From contig CAMKNF010000013.1 of the NCBI GenBank assembly GCA_946414115.1, forward strand, positions 1-22,006: a stretch of DNA of 22,006 nt, in the 5' to 3' direction. This document shows positions 7,508-15,014 of the stretch, one piece after another (position 1 is the stretch's first letter; each line of letters starts with the position of its first letter). A program made the position numbers and the translations under genes. The stretch is from an uncultured Ruminococcus sp. GTDB taxonomy: Bacteria; Bacillota; Clostridia; Oscillospirales; Acutalibacteraceae. The notes beneath the pieces were generated by a model, which was not told the origin of the DNA, searched no databases, and worked only from the letters and a program-made list of their open reading frames with translations.

Positions 7508-8338
7508 CTATTCAACCATACTTTTTAACAGCCTTATTTCATAAGCATATCCGTCTATATCGTTAGGAGTTTCAAGGAAGAACGGAAGATTTTTAAGAGA
7601 CGGGTGGTTTACTATTCTTTTGAAAGCGTCAATACCGATTGCGCCCTCGCCTATTTTCTGATGTCTGTCCTTGTGACAACCGAGGTAATTCATACTGTCA
7701 TTAATGTGAATGGCTTTGAGCCTGTCAAGTCCGATTATTCTGTCAAATTTATCAAGCACACCGTCGAGGTCATTTACAATATCATAGCCTGCGTCAAAAA
7801 CGTGGCAGGTATCAAGGCACACGCCGATTCTGTCATTACAATCAACGCCGTCGATTATCGCCTTCAGCTCCTCGAATTTTTCGCCTATTTCACTGCCCTT
7901 GCCTGCCATAGTTTCAAGCAGAACGGTTGTGTTCATTTCGGGAAACATCGCTTCATTCAGCGCAGAAATTATCTGCTCTGTTCCCTTTTCCACACCCTGT
8001 CCCGTATGGCTTCCGGGGTGAAAATTATAGAGATTGTCCGGCAGATATTCCATTCTCTGCAAATCGTCTTTAAGCGTGTTCAGCGCAAATTCCCTTGTTT
8101 CGGGTTTAGCCGAGCAAAGATTCATTGTGTAAGGTGCGTGAGCAAGAATCTGCAAGAAGCCGTTTTCGCTCATAAGCTGTTTTAATGCGTCAACATCAGC
8201 TTGCTCGATTTTTCGGGCAGAGCCACCCCTCGGATTACGTGTAAAAAACTGAAATGTATTTGCGCCGATTTCAAGAGCCTGCTTACCGATAGCTTCAAAA
8301 CCGTTTGAAATTGAAAGATGACAGCCTATATTCAGCAT
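7508..8338 (-). CDS. nfo: Endonuclease IV (AP endonuclease, deoxyribonuclease IV)
   Basis: Cytoplasmic base-excision repair enzyme that cuts the DNA backbone 5' of abasic sites using three metal ions in a TIM barrel. The 276-aa length is normal for the family. Signature motifs appear in order: FHPGSHTGQG, LLETMAGKG (metal-binding Glu), CLDTCHVFDAGYD, HINDSM, HQKIGEGAIG and a final LETPND. I chose the ATG at 8338 (MLNIGCHLSISNG) because AAAGGAG lies eight bases upstream; the longer frame to 8380 adds 14 non-conserved residues and would place that ribosome site inside the gene. No terminator is seen between it and amylase B, but B has its own promoter candidate. Housekeeping; unrelated to its neighbours. 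Confidence 0.95.
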   Translation of the reverse strand: MLNIGCHLSISNGFEAIGKQALEIGANTFQFFTRNPRGGSARKIEQADVDALKQLMSENGFLQILAHAPYTMNLCSAKPETREFALNTLKDDLQRMEYLPDNLYNFHPGSHTGQGVEKGTEQIISALNEAMFPEMNTTVLLETMAGKGSEIGEKFEELKAIIDGVDCNDRIGVCLDTCHVFDAGYDIVNDLDGVLDKFDRIIGLDRLKAIHINDSMNYLGCHKDRHQKIGEGAIGIDAFKRIVNHPSLKNLPFFLETPNDIDGYAYEIRLLKSMVE

Positions 8339-8434
8339 TTGATTTTCTCCTTTGCCGTTATTCAGATTGAAAAATATCATTATATTATGTTTCTATTATG
8401 ACTTGATCAACTTCGAACTATACTATAATGCAAA

Positions 8435-8692
8435 TTACATTGATTTTCTTTTTTGTTCAAGAAGAGTATCATAGATAAAGTACATTTCACGACCTAATAC
8501 ATTTACAGTATCTTCATTATCCATTCCTGTATCAACTATTTCCATGGTTATCTCATCCTGAAAATCAGCAACTTTATCAACATCAAAAAATACTTTATCA
8601 TCAATTTCATTTATATTAGTTACCATTTTGTATGCATAAGGAATTCGCTTTTCTAAAAAAATAAAATCTTTTTTCTGCAAAAAGAAAGTCAT
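8435..8692 (-). CDS. Hypothetical small acidic protein (85 aa)
   Basis: I do not recognise this family. The protein is soluble, with no signal or membrane segment. It has a basic N terminus (FFLQKKDFIFLEKR), a central acidic stretch rich in Asp/Glu (about 27-64) and a basic tail (EQKRKS). A weak AGGGG site lies eight bases before the ATG. It starts 16 bases after the DUF6434-type gene on the same strand, so the two are probably co-transcribed. Local base composition is AT-rich like the rest of this patch. It could be an accessory or phage-derived gene; function unknown. Confidence 0.6.
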   Translation of the reverse strand: MTFFLQKKDFIFLEKRIPYAYKMVTNINEIDDKVFFDVDKVADFQDEITMEIVDTGMDNEDTVNVLGREMYFIYDTLLEQKRKSM

Positions 8693-8708
8693 AGAATCAC
8701 CCCTTATT

Positions 8709-9080
8709 TTACAAGCTCTGACAATCCAGTATTTTTAAATCTTCACGTTCGTACTTGTTGTGACCTTTTAAGCTTTTCTTGTATTTCCAGCACTTTATCG
8801 CCTGCTCCAGATTCTTATCCTTATTGTCGGTGAAGAAATCCCTGATGTAGGTGTTGTATTCAAACTGCCTGTCAATAGTAGTTTTGTTTTTCTTCTTATC
8901 CTCAAGAATCTGATAATATGCGTCTATTGACTCACGATAGGTTTTGCCTGCGTTGTTTTTGAGCCATTTCTGAAATAAAACATTAAAAGAAAAACTCTTT
9001 CCGATATGCTCCTTATAAAATGCTCGGTGTTTTTCGGAACACACAAAATTGCTTTCTATCACCGTATCAAGAACATTCAT
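8709..9080 (-). CDS. DUF6434-like protein lacking the SAP-like N-terminal domain
   Basis: The 123-aa product matches, from memory of the family, the C-terminal core of SAP/DUF6434 proteins: TVIESN, CSEKHRAFYKEHIG, FQKWLKNNAGKTY, QFEYNTYIRDFF, AIKCWKYKKS and a closing NKYERED. Full-length relatives carry about 75-80 residues before this core with a SAP-type DNA-binding helix pair. Here those are missing. The first usable ATG (9080) lies 14 bases inside the 3' end of the upstream gene and has no clear ribosome site. It may be translated by coupling, or be a truncated remnant left by a deletion. The family's function is unknown; a DNA-related role is suggested only by the usual SAP partner domain. 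Confidence 0.6.
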   Translation of the reverse strand: MNVLDTVIESNFVCSEKHRAFYKEHIGKSFSFNVLFQKWLKNNAGKTYRESIDAYYQILEDKKKNKTTIDRQFEYNTYIRDFFTDNKDKNLEQAIKCWKYKKSLKGHNKYEREDLKILDCQSL

Positions 9081-9833
9081 TATATAGGTTATCCAGAAGT
9101 GATTTTGCTTCATCAGGATATATAAAGGAACTTTCAAACTTTCTAATGTCATGACTTTCTTCAAAACGAATACATTTATTCAAATCGGATTTACAGATAA
9201 ATCCATTTTCAATAATACTATTAGCAATTTTCTCTGAAGTACAAGCGTCAATCTCCAAATTCCTTACATCTGCTCTCAACGAAATGCCAAGTATTATTTT
9301 ATCTTTGGATATTCGCTTTGTACGAAATGAATCATAAATTGATGTCAAATCATCATTTTTTATCTCGCAAATTGACTTTGGAAAGAAATATATATCTGAA
9401 TCAAGCTCTTTAAGCTCCTTAATATATTCTATCATATTTTCCTTAATAAATCTATATGGATTGGGATTTTGCGATTCAAACTTGTAATTCCAGTCTATTA
9501 TATCAATACCAATATACTCAAATGAATGTTCTTCACAAGCATTGCATAAAGACCAGTAGTCAATCATCGGAACGCAGCCAAATGATGTTATCTTTAATTT
9601 TGTGTCAGTATTTAATTTTTGAGTATTTTTGAATACATCCTTTTGTATTCAAAAGCATAGGCGAACGCATATCGCAGCAGATAAAGCTGTTGTATATGAA
9701 TATTGCTATAGTCCGGGATATTCCCCGCCTCAAAGGTAAATGGATTCAAATCGCATAATTTTTCTGAATTTTTAACATACCCTGAAAAATCTTGAAAAAT
9801 ATTGTTTATGTAATCGTTTATACTAATCATCAT
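9067..9833 (-). pseudogene. Rossmann/methyltransferase-like gene split by a frameshift
   Basis: Two adjacent frames appear to be halves of one gene. The 5' half (ATG 9833, after GAAGGGG) runs to a TAA at 9612 and ends in YAFEYKRMYSKILKN. The 3' half is open in another frame before its first ATG (9567), and its upstream codons read NTDTKLKITSFGCVPMIDYW. Joining them at the five-base A run (9616-9620 on the plus strand) with one extra A gives about 255 aa. ITSFGCVPMIDYW plus EYIGIDIIDW looks like beta1-loop and beta2 of a SAM-dependent methyltransferase fold, with later strands IYFFPKSI and KIILGISL. No catalytic motif is recognised, so the enzyme class is uncertain. A sequencing error is possible, since the break falls in a homopolymer. 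Confidence 0.55.
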
Positions 9834-9861
9834 AAAACCCCTTCTTATCAATTATAGTGAT

Positions 9862-9890
9862 ATTCTACCACATATTCACAATAAATTCAA
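9862..9890 (-). promoter_or_regulatory. Predicted promoter of the split methyltransferase-like gene
   Basis: Minus strand: -35 TTGAAT (9885-9890), 17-base spacer, -10 TAGAAT (9862-9867), about 30 bases before the ATG at 9833. A TATAAT also occurs at 9851-9856 but without a matching -35. Confidence 0.45.
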
Positions 9891-10162
9891 TAAATTTTGA
9901 AATATTTTGTGTTATATCCCAACAATTACCTTGTATGATTTCTATGATATTTCAAAGCAGTTATTGTAATCATTCAGTTATGCCTGTGCGAAACACTATA
10001 ATAATAATAATCCGGTAAGAAAACTTGTCGTTCGGCGATATAACTTTTTATAAGGCTATACATTAAAAATTTATCAATATCTGAAAAAGTAAGCAGGCGA
10101 TTATCAATAGCATAAAAAGCATCAAAACTGCGAAAGCTCAAGAGCTTCTGTACCTGCCATGC
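9891..10162. other. Gene-free spacer with possible structured transcript
   Basis: No coding frame with a ribosome site was found. On the plus strand a TATAAT (9997-10002) has a poor -35 (TTCAGT, 18-base spacing). Downstream, AAGCTC and GAGCTT form a tight hairpin near 10134-10147, and GCAGG near 10095 can pair with CCTGC near 10153-10157. This could be a small RNA ending at the 10165-10195 stem, but nothing matches an RNA family I recognise. Confidence 0.2.
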
Positions 10163-10195
10163 AAAAACGGCTTAAACACTACGTTTAAGCCGTTT
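10163..10195 (-). terminator. Terminator of the four-gene envelope operon
   Basis: A perfect 13-bp stem (AAACGGCTTAAAC 10165-10177, GTTTAAGCCGTTT 10183-10195) closes a 5-base loop. On the minus strand it is followed by T residues, making a TTTTT run. It lies about 40 bases after the lipoprotein stop. Confidence 0.9.
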
Positions 10196-10236
10196 CTCTC
10201 AATTATATTTTTGGTAAACAAATTTATATATACCCG

Positions 10237-10707
10237 TTATTGTTTTACAAATACGCTTGTAGCGCCTGTGTTTTCATCGGTACATTCAAGGGTGTCATTT
10301 TCTGCATTGTATGTGTAAGGTGTTGACGTACCGTTTGTTGTAAGTGTTAATGTTGAGCCGTCAAATTCGTAACTGCCCTCAACATCTACACCGGCAACTG
10401 TACATATTGCCGAACCGTCATCATTAAAAGTATATTTACCACCTACCTGTTCGGGCTCTACGCCCTGAGCCTGACAATACTCTTCAAATGTCTGCCTGTT
10501 GCCGTCAGCGTCAATAATTTCTGAAACTCCCCATGTACCTGTTACACTTACTTCAGCGCTGTCATCTTGAGCTGCGTCTGATGATTCAGCGCTCTGAGAA
10601 GCTGACGACTCATTAGCTGAACTCTCTCCATTGTCCTTGCTGCCGCAACCGCAGAATACTGCTGTACCTATCATACAAAGCGCAAGTAATAATGCAATTT
10701 TTTTCAT
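10237..10707 (-). CDS. Putative lipoprotein with small lipocalin-like beta domain
   Basis: 156 aa, predicted to be exported and lipid-anchored. Residues 1-21 form a signal peptide (MKKIALLLAL, then VFCGC) with Cys21, or less likely Cys19, as the modified residue. A Ser/Ala/Asp/Glu-rich tether (22-55) leads to a beta-rich domain (57-156) with GTWGVSEI, GGKYTFNDDG, GSYEFDGSTLTLT and a closing SVFVKQ. These alternating short strands resemble the small lipocalin-like domains common in clostridial lipoproteins. AAAGAGG precedes the ATG by eight bases. It is the last gene of the operon (31 bases after the 3-TM gene) and is followed by a strong terminator. Ligand and role are unknown. Confidence 0.8.
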   Translation of the reverse strand: MKKIALLLALCMIGTAVFCGCGSKDNGESSANESSASQSAESSDAAQDDSAEVSVTGTWGVSEIIDADGNRQTFEEYCQAQGVEPEQVGGKYTFNDDGSAICTVAGVDVEGSYEFDGSTLTLTTNGTSTPYTYNAENDTLECTDENTGATSVFVKQ

Positions 10708-10738
10708 TTTAATTACCTCTTTCTAAAATTATTTTTTA

Positions 10739-11440
10739 TTATGCCAAGCCGAAATAGCTTAAAATATTAAAGCCTGTCGGCATTGGAATCGTGAACATAA
10801 ATATTGTTGCAAACAAAAATCCTGCAATCGCAACCCCAAGAATCACGTATCTGTTTGGAAGTTGCTTGAATGTACCCACTATACCAAGCAGGAACAGAAC
10901 TACCGAATAGATAACTGTTACAAGTCCGAAAGCGTCACCGTTAGCGTTGTCCTTTTTGCCCTGTTCGAGAAGCTTGTCTGCCTCTGCTATCATTTCTTTT
11001 GCATCAGTAAAATAGCTGTCTGTAAAGCCTTCCTTATCAAACGGAGAAGTGTCCTCACCCTGTTCCATTGCCCAATTGATTGCTTGGGCAAGCTCTGCGG
11101 AACAATTATCGTTAAGAAGCTTTTCAATCTTCCAGTCATACTTTTCAACAGCCTCAGTATCATTCTTCTCCTTAGCATAAGAAGATTCGATTAAGACGTC
11201 GCTTATTTCATTCCAGAGCATCATATCCTGCATAAGATTTTGTGCCGCTTCATTATACATTGAATTGCCCTCAGAGGAAAGCTTATTGCTTGTTGCATAA
11301 TTTGTTGCCTGATTTCCTCCGTGAAGCGAACCTATCCATGACGCCCACGCAGTAGCCAACGCAGTTATTCCGAGAAAAACTGCAACAATTATTTCAAGAA
11401 TTTTCTCGGGATCTCTTTTCTTTTTTATTTTTTCATTCAT
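10739..11440 (-). CDS. Hypothetical membrane protein with three transmembrane segments
   Basis: 233 aa. Order: charged cytoplasmic start (MNEKIKKKRDPEK), TM1 (about 15-36), a long polar helical region (40-168) rich in Glu/Lys/Asp with coiled-coil character, TM2 (170-190), a short loop, TM3 (197-220). The layout resembles DUF4337-type proteins, but I cannot confirm membership. The ATG at 11440 is chosen because the protein begins with a typical charged leader; a longer frame reaching 11518 would overlap the end of the upstream gene. The ribosome site (GAGAGAG) is weak, so coupling to the gene 37 bases upstream may help. Function unknown; the operon suggests an envelope role. Confidence 0.75.
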   Translation of the reverse strand: MNEKIKKKRDPEKILEIIVAVFLGITALATAWASWIGSLHGGNQATNYATSNKLSSEGNSMYNEAAQNLMQDMMLWNEISDVLIESSYAKEKNDTEAVEKYDWKIEKLLNDNCSAELAQAINWAMEQGEDTSPFDKEGFTDSYFTDAKEMIAEADKLLEQGKKDNANGDAFGLVTVIYSVVLFLLGIVGTFKQLPNRYVILGVAIAGFLFATIFMFTIPMPTGFNILSYFGLA

Positions 11441-11477
11441 TACTACTCTCTCTTTTAGATTTGTTATCTTAAACAAA

Positions 11478-11861
11478 TCAGAGTCCCATTTCATCAAGCT
11501 CTTTGGCTGTTTCTTCAACTAACTTTTCACATTGCTTGGCTTTTTTGCCGACGAAAGAGCCGAAGCTGAAAAGTCCGCCTGATGCCATGTTAATCATAGC
11601 GTTTGCCGCAGCATTATCAAGACCTGCCTGTTCAGCTTTCTGCACAGAAAACTTATTAGACTCCTTGTTGAAGCCCGATTTCACAATCCACACCTGATTT
11701 TGACTGTCAAGCGGCGGAAATGTAATAATCAGAGCCGCACCGTGCTTTGTAAGCGATGGTTCGCCTGCTGTAAACTTCTTGTCCTTGATTGCCTCGTAAA
11801 AGCTTTCAATAGAATATGAATTTTTCGTTTTTATGCTTTTGATTTTCACTCCAAATGCCAT
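11478..11861 (-). CDS. Hypothetical protein (127 aa) in the envelope operon
   Basis: I do not recognise this family. It begins MAFGVKIKSI after a GGGAG site five bases upstream of the ATG at 11861. The N-terminal two thirds look like an alpha/beta fold (SFYEAIKDKKF, GAALIITFPP, NQVWIVKSG). The C-terminal part holds a small-residue stretch, AMINMASGGLFSFGSFVG (about 90-107), that could insert in or lie on a membrane, and then a charged amphipathic helix (KAKQCEKLVEETAKELDEMG). There is no signal peptide. It is the second gene of the operon, between the TM2 protein and the 3-TM protein. Confidence 0.7.
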   Translation of the reverse strand: MAFGVKIKSIKTKNSYSIESFYEAIKDKKFTAGEPSLTKHGAALIITFPPLDSQNQVWIVKSGFNKESNKFSVQKAEQAGLDNAAANAMINMASGGLFSFGSFVGKKAKQCEKLVEETAKELDEMGL

Positions 11862-11957
11862 AAAATCTCCCATTAAAATAAAGCTACTGAGAATAAAAAA
11901 AGAAAATTGTGTTCTCAGATTTGTCATTTAAGTGTTAGGTGTTATCTTCTTCTAAAA

Positions 11958-12155
11958 TTACGCTCCCCAGACATTGCCGTCTTTATCTGTGAATTTACCG
12001 CAGAGAACCATAATAAAGTCAACGAGCCAACCGATTCCACACACGCCGCCTGTCAACAGCCAGATAATGCCTGTGCCGATTTTTCCCGTCATAAATCTAT
12101 GTACGCCGATACCTCCCAGAAAAAATGTAATTACTGTTGCTGCACTTTTACTCAT
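11958..12155 (-). CDS. TM2 domain protein (65 aa)
   Basis: A small membrane protein made of one TM2 domain: helix 1 VITFFLGGIGVHRF, a short basic turn with TGKIGTG, helix 2 IIWLLTGGVCGIGWLVDFIMVL, and a polar tail. The GGIGVHRFMTGKIGTG segment and the WLVDF end are characteristic. TM2 proteins are widespread; their role is unclear, and they are often next to other small envelope genes. AAAGGAG lies seven bases before the ATG. First gene of a four-gene minus-strand operon ending at the 10163-10195 terminator. Confidence 0.9.
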   Translation of the reverse strand: MSKSAATVITFFLGGIGVHRFMTGKIGTGIIWLLTGGVCGIGWLVDFIMVLCGKFTDKDGNVWGA

Positions 12156-12231
12156 AATTTTACTCCTTTCAAATTACAAAATTATCGCAAAATATTATTT
12201 GCTGAAATCACCAAAAAGCGATTTATTAAAT

Positions 12232-12260
12232 ATTATATTCATCTGTATTACAAATTTAAA
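12232..12260 (-). promoter_or_regulatory. Predicted promoter of the TM2-led operon
   Basis: Minus strand: -35 TTTAAA (12255-12260), 17-base spacer, -10 TATAAT (12232-12237), leaving a leader of about 70 bases. A GATAAT nearer the gene has no good -35. Confidence 0.45.
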
Positions 12261-12299
12261 GTACCTCATCACGAAATGCATTAATTCAGCACGAACGGT

Positions 12300-12329
12300 T
12301 TGCAATTATTTATTATTTTGTGATATAAT
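12300..12329 (+). promoter_or_regulatory. Predicted promoter of the LytTR signalling operon
   Basis: Plus strand: -35 TTGCAA (12300-12305), 18-base spacer, perfect -10 TATAAT (12324-12329). AAGGAG follows about 20 bases later, eight bases before the ATG at 12364. The match to sigma-A is good only at the -10. Confidence 0.5.
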
Positions 12330-12363
12330 CAATGTGGGTAACTTTACACAAGGAGTAAGTAAT

Positions 12364-13086
12364 ATGAAAATAGCGATTGTTGATGATTTAAAATCAGACA
12401 GAGATATACTGAACGAGAAATTGAATCAATACGCAAAATGCAATAACATAAAATACGAGCTTACGGATTTTTCAAGCGCCGAAGAATTTTTAGAAGATTT
12501 TGAGGTCGGTAAATTTCAGATTGTATTTCTTGATATATATATGGATAAAATCACAGGTATGGATGCTGCAAAACAAATATTTAAAGCGGACAGCCTGTGT
12601 AAAATAATTTTTCTGACCACAAGCGAGGAATTTGCCCGCCAAAGCTACAGCGTTAATGCCGTGTACTATCTCATAAAACCGATAGAAGACGAAGAATTTT
12701 TACACGCAATGGAATTATGCAAGCTTAAACCTGACTATGACGTACCGATGATAAGCATAAAGAAAAACGGCTCTGTCCACAGTATTGAAACAGAACTGAT
12801 TTATTATATCGATGTTTACCAACACACAACACGGATACACCTGTGCAACAATGTAATAGAGCTTTATACAAATTTCAGCGAATTCATTGCTCCGCTTAAA
12901 AGCGACAGAAGGTTTTCTGTGTGTTCAAGGGGAATTATGGTAAATTTTCAGCACGTCAAGGACATTGAAAACGATTGTTTTATGATGAATAACGGTGAAG
13001 CTGTGCCGATAAGCAGACGAAACAAGCGAAACATTCAGGAACAGTGGTACGGCTATACATACAACAGCCTTGGAGATAAGTTATGA
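12364..13086 (+). CDS. LytTR-family response regulator
   Basis: Cytoplasmic transcription factor (240 aa) of a two-component system. Residues 1-120 are a receiver domain: acidic pair Asp8/Asp9, phospho-acceptor Asp57 in VFLDIYMD, Thr85/Thr86 in FLTTS, and Lys105 in LIKP. Residues about 128-235 are a LytTR DNA-binding domain: KKNGSVHSIETELIYYID, then FSVCSRGIMVNFQHVKDIE and the closing PISRRNKRNI. The start is the ATG preceded by AAGGAG; the frame is open further upstream but crosses the promoter and ribosome site. The TGA overlaps the ATG of the next gene (ATGA), so translation is coupled to the surface protein. Regulators of this class usually control competence, bacteriocin, virulence or envelope genes; the targets here are unknown. 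Confidence 0.93.
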   Translation: MKIAIVDDLKSDRDILNEKLNQYAKCNNIKYELTDFSSAEEFLEDFEVGKFQIVFLDIYMDKITGMDAAKQIFKADSLCKIIFLTTSEEFARQSYSVNAVYYLIKPIEDEEFLHAMELCKLKPDYDVPMISIKKNGSVHSIETELIYYIDVYQHTTRIHLCNNVIELYTNFSEFIAPLKSDRRFSVCSRGIMVNFQHVKDIENDCFMMNNGEAVPISRRNKRNIQEQWYGYTYNSLGDKL

Positions 13087-15014
13087 AAAAAGCAATACCT
13101 TTCAAAAAACACTTTGCTCTGTTAACTGCCTGTATTCTGTCGGCAGTTATGCTGACAGTCTTCTCTCTCAGTGCTGACGCATTGGAACTTCCGGAATATG
13201 AAAACGGCGTCATCACCAATATTTCAAACAGCAGTATACTTGCAAACATACCTGAAGAAACAGTTAAGCAAGGCTACGATATAAATGACTTTTCATATTT
13301 AATTGAAGTAATAGAACAGCAGGAAATGACCGTTTGCAATGGCGGAAAAAATTATACCGTACCGATTGAAATCGAATGGAGTTTTGATAATGCAGATACA
13401 TCACAACTCGGATATCGTGAAATTGTCGGCAAAATAATACCGCCTGAAGGCTGTACCTTTGCAGACGGTGTAATTGATACTGTTATCATTCCCTTTACGG
13501 TAATTCCTGACTCTGATTCACCCGTTGAAATAACTGATATTTTTAATTATCAGCTTATCAAAAGCGGAGTAATGCTTGCTGTCGGCGATGAAGGCGGCTG
13601 GAACGAAACAGTTGAATACTGGTATGATGTTTTGGGCTTTGTTACAGGATATACTGAATACGGGGACGAAGCTGTACTTATCCTTGAAAGCCTTGATATA
13701 AGCGACGTAAATATAAACGCCGAGGGCGAATATACTGTTACTGCTATGTTTGCACTTGACGATGAATACAACAATAAATTTTTCATATCCGATGAACTTC
13801 GCACCATAAAAATCCCCGTCAGAATCAGCAACCCCGATAATTTTGAAATACAGATAATCGGACAGGACCTTAGTTGTTTCATGGGCGTTTATTTACATAA
13901 TCAGGATAGTGAAGTTCAGATTTACTATGTTGAGAGCGAAAATGAGCTGATGCATAATAAACTGACAGAATATACCGCTTTACCTGCTGACGAAAACCTT
14001 GCAGTTGCAGGCGGAGGAATATTCCGTATTTTCAACAACAGTCTTAATTATTACAGTCACTATTATTTTTATCTTGAATGCGGTGAAGAACGTTCAAATT
14101 ACATACATATTTATTATGATGAAAATAACATTAACGTTTCTGAATTTACGGGCGGTGACCGTGACGGAGGAGACGCAGGCTCGAATTCTCTTCCCGACTA
14201 TACTCTGCCGTATGGAGATGATGAATCGGCTCAGGATAATTCATCTAAAGACGAAAACAAAAAAACAGATCTGACCGAAAACGGAAAAGAAAAATCAAAA
14301 GTTTCTGAAAGTCCGAAAAAATCAACTTCTAATATTCAAAGCAGTACAAACGATTTAATGCAAAATTTCACAGCTGAATCAACAACCGTTTTTGAAAATA
14401 CCACTCACAACTATGCTGAGTCACAGACTGAAATATATGATGATAACAATGATGAGGGTTACGATAATTTCACAGAAATTGTCACCGAAACAAAGGACAT
14501 CATTTCAGGCTACAGATTAAATCTTTTACTGCAAAACAACGATTATGCTGTTTTTTCCAAGGGCGGTATCACTGTTCAGATTCCGAGAAACACAATAGAA
14601 AAGCTTAATGTATCAGACAATGACCGTTTCAGCGTTGAGATAATCAAGACAGATGAAAATACTGTTACTGTAACTATATTTTTTAATAACAGCGAAATCA
14701 CCTTGATTGAAGGAATGAAAATTATCGCCCCGTTTGATTATGAGAGCGGCAACATCACAGTTAAAGAAGTAAACAACGGAAAAGTAATAAACAGCACTTA
14801 CGATAAAGCAAGCAATACCGTAAGCTTTCTTACGGGCAAAACAGGAACTTTCAAAATAACCTGCGAAAACAGCAGCTTTGAAAATACAGATATAAATACA
14901 ACTGACCAAGGCTCAAGCGGTGTTGATCTGTTCTTAATTGTCGTTGCGGTACTTGTTTTATTAACAGCTTGTGTCACAGGTGCCGTGCTTTTATTCAGGA
15001 GAAGAAAAAGATGA
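13083..15014 (+). CDS. Large membrane-anchored surface protein of the LytTR operon
   Basis: 643 aa, unrecognised as a family. Order: signal peptide (1-33, ending SADA), an extracytoplasmic beta-rich region (about 35-345), a low-complexity Asp/Ser/Asn/Thr stretch (about 350-465) opened by GGDRDGGDAGS, a second globular region (about 470-600), and one C-terminal TM helix (616-638) followed by RRRKR. So both folded parts face outward. No LPXTG precedes the helix. GGAG lies seven bases before the ATG, inside the regulator gene. It overlaps both neighbours by four bases (ATGA), a sign of strict co-production with the kinase and regulator. I infer an extracellular sensor or ligand-presenting partner of the kinase. 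The GGDRDGG motif recurs, in my recollection, in similar clostridial LytTR operons. Confidence 0.8.
   Translation: MKKAIPFKKHFALLTACILSAVMLTVFSLSADALELPEYENGVITNISNSSILANIPEETVKQGYDINDFSYLIEVIEQQEMTVCNGGKNYTVPIEIEWSFDNADTSQLGYREIVGKIIPPEGCTFADGVIDTVIIPFTVIPDSDSPVEITDIFNYQLIKSGVMLAVGDEGGWNETVEYWYDVLGFVTGYTEYGDEAVLILESLDISDVNINAEGEYTVTAMFALDDEYNNKFFISDELRTIKIPVRISNPDNFEIQIIGQDLSCFMGVYLHNQDSEVQIYYVESENELMHNKLTEYTALPADENLAVAGGGIFRIFNNSLNYYSHYYFYLECGEERSNYIHIYYDENNINVSEFTGGDRDGGDAGSNSLPDYTLPYGDDESAQDNSSKDENKKTDLTENGKEKSKVSESPKKSTSNIQSSTNDLMQNFTAESTTVFENTTHNYAESQTEIYDDNNDEGYDNFTEIVTETKDIISGYRLNLLLQNNDYAVFSKGGITVQIPRNTIEKLNVSDNDRFSVEIIKTDENTVTVTIFFNNSEITLIEGMKIIAPFDYESGNITVKEVNNGKVINSTYDKASNTVSFLTGKTGTFKITCENSSFENTDINTTDQGSSGVDLFLIVVAVLVLLTACVTGAVLLFRRRKR

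Noticed and set aside
7604..8185. 193-codon open frame on the plus strand opposite endonuclease IV
   Set aside because: It mirrors the codons of a well-conserved nfo gene and has no domain features of its own.
9606..9630. Programmed -1 frameshift in the methyltransferase-like gene
   Set aside because: The A run before the stop does not form a classical X-XXY-YYZ slippery heptamer and no downstream structure was evident, so a simple indel is preferred.
13083..15014. Sortase-anchored surface protein, because the C terminus is a TM helix plus RRRKR
   Set aside because: No LPXTG or variant is visible before the helix, so a plain single-pass anchor is the safer call.
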